Source of the DNA: Paramacrobiotus richtersi
Lineage: Eukaryota; Tardigrada; Eutardigrada; Parachela; Macrobiotidae
Length of the DNA stretch: 36,319 nt
Reading direction: 5' to 3'
Assembly (NCBI GenBank): GCA_034698045.1
Contig: JAQGAU010000170.1
Coordinates: 1 to 36,319 of the forward strand
Shown here: positions 32,128 through 36,319 of the stretch, in pieces
Numbering within the stretch: the first letter of the stretch is position 1
Layout: each line of letters opens with the position of its first letter
Position numbers and translations under genes: made by a program
The notes under the pieces: generated by a model
Told to the model about the DNA's origin: nothing
The model's database searches: none
Seen by the model: only the letters and a program-made list of their open reading frames with translations

Positions 32128-33999
32128 AGATAAGATATACATACATATGTACGTTATTGAAAGGTATTACCGCGTAACAGCGTTTTTGTTAATTCGGCAA
32201 AATGCCAAGAACCAATGTTAACCCCATAAAAAATTCCAGAAAATGCCTGTTTGTTAGTTCCCGCAAAATGCAGAAAACCGTTTGCTTTCAGTACGAGCCG
32301 TTCATGTTCATGTCGTATTTGATTGGACCAGAGATTTAATGGGAACTCGACGAGATGGGTTGATATATAGATCATACAGTCTGTACAGTTTTAAGTCAGA
32401 ACACTCACCTATCACGGTAATTAAGGAGATCCACAATAAACCATGGAACAACATCGTAACAAGTCGAAGTGGCTGAAAGCCGGCAAACTGACAGCAATGG
32501 CCGGATAAATGAATGCTTGTATTAAATTACAATAAATGAACAGTGAGCGCAGCAGCAATCGATGGGTTAACAAATATCATCAATCAGATCAACCGTGTAC
32601 ACTAAAACTGCATCACACGTAATTCGAAAAAGCATTTTAAAATTTTGAAGAAAAAGCGGACAGGCACCATGAAGAAATGATAAATAACTATAATGTTAAC
32701 TGCGTCACACAGACTTCTGTGCGTGAAACACCGGCATCACAGAATCCCAGACTCTTTCACGAAATAATAAGCAAAGTAAAGCGTAGCCCCTGTACAAGTT
32801 TTATCTAATAAAACGGCCATTAAGCGTTCCTTTGCCGACGAACATCAACACGTACGGCTAGACTGCTAATTGCGAGAGATCTGCTATCTTCTTCATCTTT
32901 AATTGCGCAGCGTTCGAATGCCTATGCACGGTAGCCTATATATTAGTTTTTTGGCTGACTTGTGCAGAATTAATGTGGTTGATAGCTCTGCTGTCCCATT
33001 TCACCGATCCGTAATCTGAGAATCTGAGATACTATTAGACTTATTGTTTATGGGTATAACTACTTGTTTTATTATTTGTGTGACGATTGATGTGCTTGTA
33101 TGGCTGTTAGAGAGAAGCATGAAATTGCACATTTTGACTGTTGAATTTCGTTAATCGATCTGTTCCACAGTATTTCTATTAGCTAACTATTAGCAGCATT
33201 CGATGACAATATATACCGCTGCAACTTTAAAAAAAACCATTTCTGTGCCAAACAAGTCCCGCTTAATGTCAAGTAATACCGTAATGTTGAACAAACTCCA
33301 ACAAGGTGTAGGCTGTATAATTCAAAGGGCCGTGTACTTACCGGGATTTGACACAGATTGCATTCCGTATTTTTTGATAAAAGAAATTAATGGAAATGTA
33401 GAAAGCGGAAGATGCCCACCTTCAAAGTCAGGATCATTAATCCGAATAATTAATACCCCATTGCCGAGTCAGCGTCCGTTGCTCGTTACAGCAAATGTTG
33501 CGGTTTCCTATTCGTTAAACATGAGAGCGTTCAAATGCGAACGCTGCACAGTAGCCTGTATGTTGATATTTTAATTAAGTTACATACAATTAGCTGTGTG
33601 CACCGACCCATTTTCCAATTAGCGTGAGCTATTACTAATTTTCTCCAGTTGTTTGGTCTATCAACAACTGCTAGAAAGCAGATTATGGCCAATGATCTGT
33701 AAGTTCCTGGTACAACATTGAAAATTACATTATGGTACACCGTAGAAACTGTACGTGCATTAGGGTCTATGTACAAACGGAACGCACCGGTAGCATGTTT
33801 AAAATTTAATACTACTGTATAAGTCTGTATTTACATAGGGATCAACCGTGAAAAACCCGTCGATACTTTGCCACTTTTTAAATGAATCATTTACGATTAA
33901 AACCCAAGCTGAAGCACAGCAAGTCAGCAATGCGAAATCAACGTCCGTATTTTATACATCATCCGACAATTTCAAACAGAAACCGACCTGTAAGAAAGG
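32128..33999. other. Non-coding stretch, no gene seen
   Basis: AT-rich. The longest frame (33203-33574, +, 123 codons) has no domain, signal peptide or paralog here and is within chance expectation. Confidence 0.45.
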
Positions 34000-34236
34000 T
34001 ATATACGGTATCAGAGAAAAACTGAATAGATTAAATGAACTTTCTTGCGACGCTGCACCTTTTTTTGATAATTCAGTAATTGCAAACGATAACCTTATGC
34101 CGGTTTGAATGCGTGACAGGACTCTCCGTTTACGTCTTAGATTTAGGATCCTTCGGAGATGCGGAAAGTGTCATGTGACGTCACTCGTTCGGGATTTTTC
34201 TCTCGCAGGGCTGTACATCATTCCTTAATTGCAAAA

Positions 34237-34410
34237 TCACCAACAAACCTGGATCGGCATCTGCTTACGATGGAGAATAGCATGTAGAGCGTAAGTGGTT
34301 AGTCTGGTCAATTTTCCAAGATCTAGCATGACCAATTGGTCCGGTTGCCATTTCTGTAGGCGGTAATGGACGTCTTTGCGGGGATCCAAACCCTGGACCA
34401 TAGTGAGCAC
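34237..34410 (-). CDS. Conserved putative terminal exon, copy B
   Basis: The acceptor TTTCGTAG is followed by GTG CTC ACT ATG. It encodes LDPRKDVHYRLQKWQPDQLV, then the same LDLGKLTRLTTYALHA segment, ending ..IQVCW-TGA, with the same length and stop as copy A. It can join in phase 0 to the F-box exon via ACTAAC|GTACCT (exon end 35020), extending that protein by 57 residues. Bases 34278-34368 are identical to 21173-21263 in inverse orientation. The function is unknown. Confidence 0.55.
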   Translation of the reverse strand: MLTMVQGLDPRKDVHYRLQKWQPDQLVMLDLGKLTRLTTYALHAILHRKQMPIQVCW

Positions 34411-35019
34411 CTACGAAATACAAGCGCTGTAATGTGCAGTGAAATTGTAAGACTGCAGTTTATGTCCCTCGTGTTGCCATGTAAAGGTCATGCGATGCAG
34501 ATCATAACGATTTTCTCTGATGTAGTATTCAGTCAGTTGATTAGAGGGCTGGTACCAGCAAGTTGAATTACTTCAATTATTTCGATTGTGCTGTAATAAC
34601 GACAGACACGACAGGATTACCCTGAGTGGTGTTCATGAGACTTTCCCTACCGGCAAAGATCTGGAACCACAACTTGACTATTGAAATCGAGAAATTTGAC
34701 TTTTGTACTTTTACTGCTCTTCCAAACACGTAAACATTAAGCTCACGGCAGACTTCCCGTTCCGGGCGCACATCTTTTGCCGGTGAAAACTTTGAGAAAT
34801 ACGAAACGCATTATTAAAATGCCGTTCTGATGACGGAAAAAGTTTTTGGTAGGGAACATTACTCTCACTTTCACACATACTGTAATTAAGTTAACCCGTG
34901 TACGTTTTAGAACTTGACATATCAATGATATCATCGATATTTTGAATTCGCGCACTCTCTCTGCAAGTGTCAACGCCCGACTCAACGGTGGTAACATAGG
35001 CTAATTTATAAATAGGTAC

Positions 35020-36319
35020 GTTAGTAAAACCGGTTAGCATGTTGAAGTGAACATTTCGGTGCAATACCTTCGCTATGTTTTCGCTCTCAGCTGTTCGAGA
35101 CTGACTGTAGACTTCCCTTCGTTCCGGGTCGGTAAAGTTGTGTATCCACGCAGCTAACGCCAAGCGGTCTTTGTTTTCCAAATCCGGACAACTTTTGTCC
35201 AAACGTTCCCACAAGGTTATTCTTTGATCACTCTCCAGTTGATTAGCAGTAAGATGCGCATACTTAAGCTGAACAACAAACGGAATATCCCGGCTACCAC
35301 GGAGCACACTGATGTTCTTCAGAACAAGAGTAGAACAAACGGTAAAAAATGGACTTAAGGTTCTGCGTAACTCTTCCACGAAGTCGCCCGAGTCCGTATT
35401 TCTGTTACTTTCGATATGCTGCTTGTAGAGCAGGAGCTTTTTTAAAGGGGAGCGCTTCTTCTCTCGCATGATAATCTCGATGTACTGACCCGTCCGCGAC
35501 ATGAATGATTCGGCACATCCTGCGATGGCAGTTACTTGGGTTTCTTCGCTCCAGTACTTCAGTAAATACTTTGCGAGTTGGTATTCGCCTTGGTATGTTT
35601 TGTCTTCTTTGCAGCTGTACGTGTAAAGCAGGACTCGTCGCACAGTTCGCGATGTCAGAGCCTTGTGCCACTCAGTGCAAACAGCGTAAATTCCGGCTTG
35701 ATCTACGCTATCCAAACACCCAAAGATCTCAAAGAGGACGTTGTGAGACAAGCCATGGAGATTGCTGTCCTTTCCGTCGTACATGTCAATCTGTGGATGA
35801 GTTTCCAACAAGACGCGGCTAACTCGAAACATTCGAGCAGCCAAGAAGTGGGCCAAGCGGGCATATCTCTGAAAGAACAGTAGGCTCTTTACAACCACAG
35901 AAAATCCTTCACTTCCGGCTAACACGCGTCATTTGAACAAAAGGTGAAGGAATTATGCAAAACAAACGAAGTTCTAGTTTTGTCTAAGCGCAGGAGACCT
36001 TCGCTTCGGTTTAAAAAACTTTGCTCAAAAATCGTAGTAGTTGACTGCCACAGTGGAATACAAGACAGTAACCTACCTGTAGGTGTTGCCGAAATCCGCC
36101 ACTTTTAAGCTCGTGTTTCATTACGGCATTGGAAGCCATAACATTTTTCACGTACAGCACACGATCACCAGTATCTGTCACAACGATCCATCGCTTATCC
36201 CGCCTTAAAACTCTCTGGTTCAGCTGATCAATGTTGTAGATACGGCGATTTTCCGATCCCATTGCTCCTAAACCCCACAAATGAATCGTTCCATCACCGC
36301 GGGACCACTGATCCATCTC
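35020..36319 (-). CDS. Tudor-like plus F-box protein, copy B (partial at window edge)
   Basis: Exon 1 (36077 to beyond 36319) encodes the DGTIHLWGLG--NRRIYNIDQLNQR part and DRVLYVKNVM, with donor CAG|GTAGGT. Exon 2 starts at 35868 after TTCTTTCAG, in phase 0, at the same position as in copy A. The F-box core is LSHNVLFEIFGCLDSVDQAG then AVCTEWHKAL, followed by the same helical region (GQYIEIIMREKK, KKLLLYKQHIESN, AALAAWIHNF-type segment). No stop interrupts it inside the window. Its frame stays open past the point where copy A stops, to 34891 if unspliced, or it leaves exon 2 at 35020 and joins the exon at 34237-34410. It is a likely SCF ubiquitin ligase adaptor, and the better preserved of the two copies. 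Confidence 0.75.

Larger units (their letters stand above)
34000..36319 (-). repeat. Inverted segmental duplication, copy B
   Basis: Inverted counterpart of about 19.1-21.5 kb. It contains the conserved 174-nt exon, the F-box exon and part of the Tudor-like exon, and continues beyond the window. The outer end near 34000 matches copy A down to the TATATACC block at about 21535. Confidence 0.8.

Noticed and set aside
33203..33574. 123-codon frame on the + strand
   Set aside because: No recognisable motif or paralog, and no splice-consistent neighbours. Several such frames are expected by chance.
1..36319. CRISPR array, bacterial operon or prophage
   Set aside because: There are no regularly spaced repeats and no ribosome binding site patterns. 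Introns, TATA boxes and animal domains show eukaryotic DNA.

Overview
This is eukaryotic, almost certainly metazoan, nuclear DNA. Reading frames are cut by GT-AG introns of about 70-740 nt that keep phase across the joins I could test. There are AATAAA signals and TATA boxes, and the recognisable genes are typical animal types: BTB-BACK-Kelch, F-box, immunoglobulin-like, and secreted proteins with signal peptides. A fast-evolving small invertebrate such as a eutardigrade (Hypsibius/Ramazzottius-like) is my best guess. It rests on general gene style and not on a marker gene. No bacterial operons, CRISPR arrays or convincing intact tRNA genes are visible.

Layout. 1-4 kb: repeat fragments, then a (+) exon encoding two copies of an unrecognised ~110-residue domain (2783-3723). 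5-12 kb: three paralogous secreted cysteine-rich genes, A (+, 5093-6896), B (+, 8512-9468) and C (-, 10211-11871), rebuilt here from in-phase exons. 14.5-16.7 kb: a (-) secreted two-Ig-domain gene with a probable 4-bp frameshift, and next to it a decayed partial copy. 17-18.6 kb: non-coding, with a 165-bp foldback. 18.6-21.5 kb: a (+) gene joining a Tudor/Agenet-like region to an F-box, damaged by an in-frame stop, followed by a separate conserved exon. 22.8 kb: a relic of the Ig gene's signal-peptide exon. 23.3-23.8 kb: a 520-bp hAT-like non-autonomous transposon with an 8-bp target duplication. 24.3-26.6 kb: a (+) BTB-BACK-Kelch gene with a frame loss near its end. 27.7-30.2 kb: a large (-) gene carrying the same domain as the 2.8-kb exon, in an internally duplicated form. 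30.6-31.9 kb: a (-) acidic, Thr/Tyr-rich repetitive and probably secreted protein. 34.0-36.3 kb: an inverted paralog of the 18.6-21.5 kb F-box region, running off the window.

The main theme is local duplication followed by divergence. The cysteine-rich, Ig, F-box and unrecognised-domain families each occur two or three times, in both orientations, and several copies are broken. The most unusual signal is a 91-bp stretch that is identical in the two F-box duplicons, although the F-box coding sequence around it has diverged to roughly 70% protein identity and the non-coding flanks more. It lies in a 174-nt exon-like frame present in both copies. The genes do not form one pathway. The secreted families suggest extracellular matrix, cuticle or secretion roles, while the F-box and Kelch genes suggest ubiquitin-ligase substrate adaptors.
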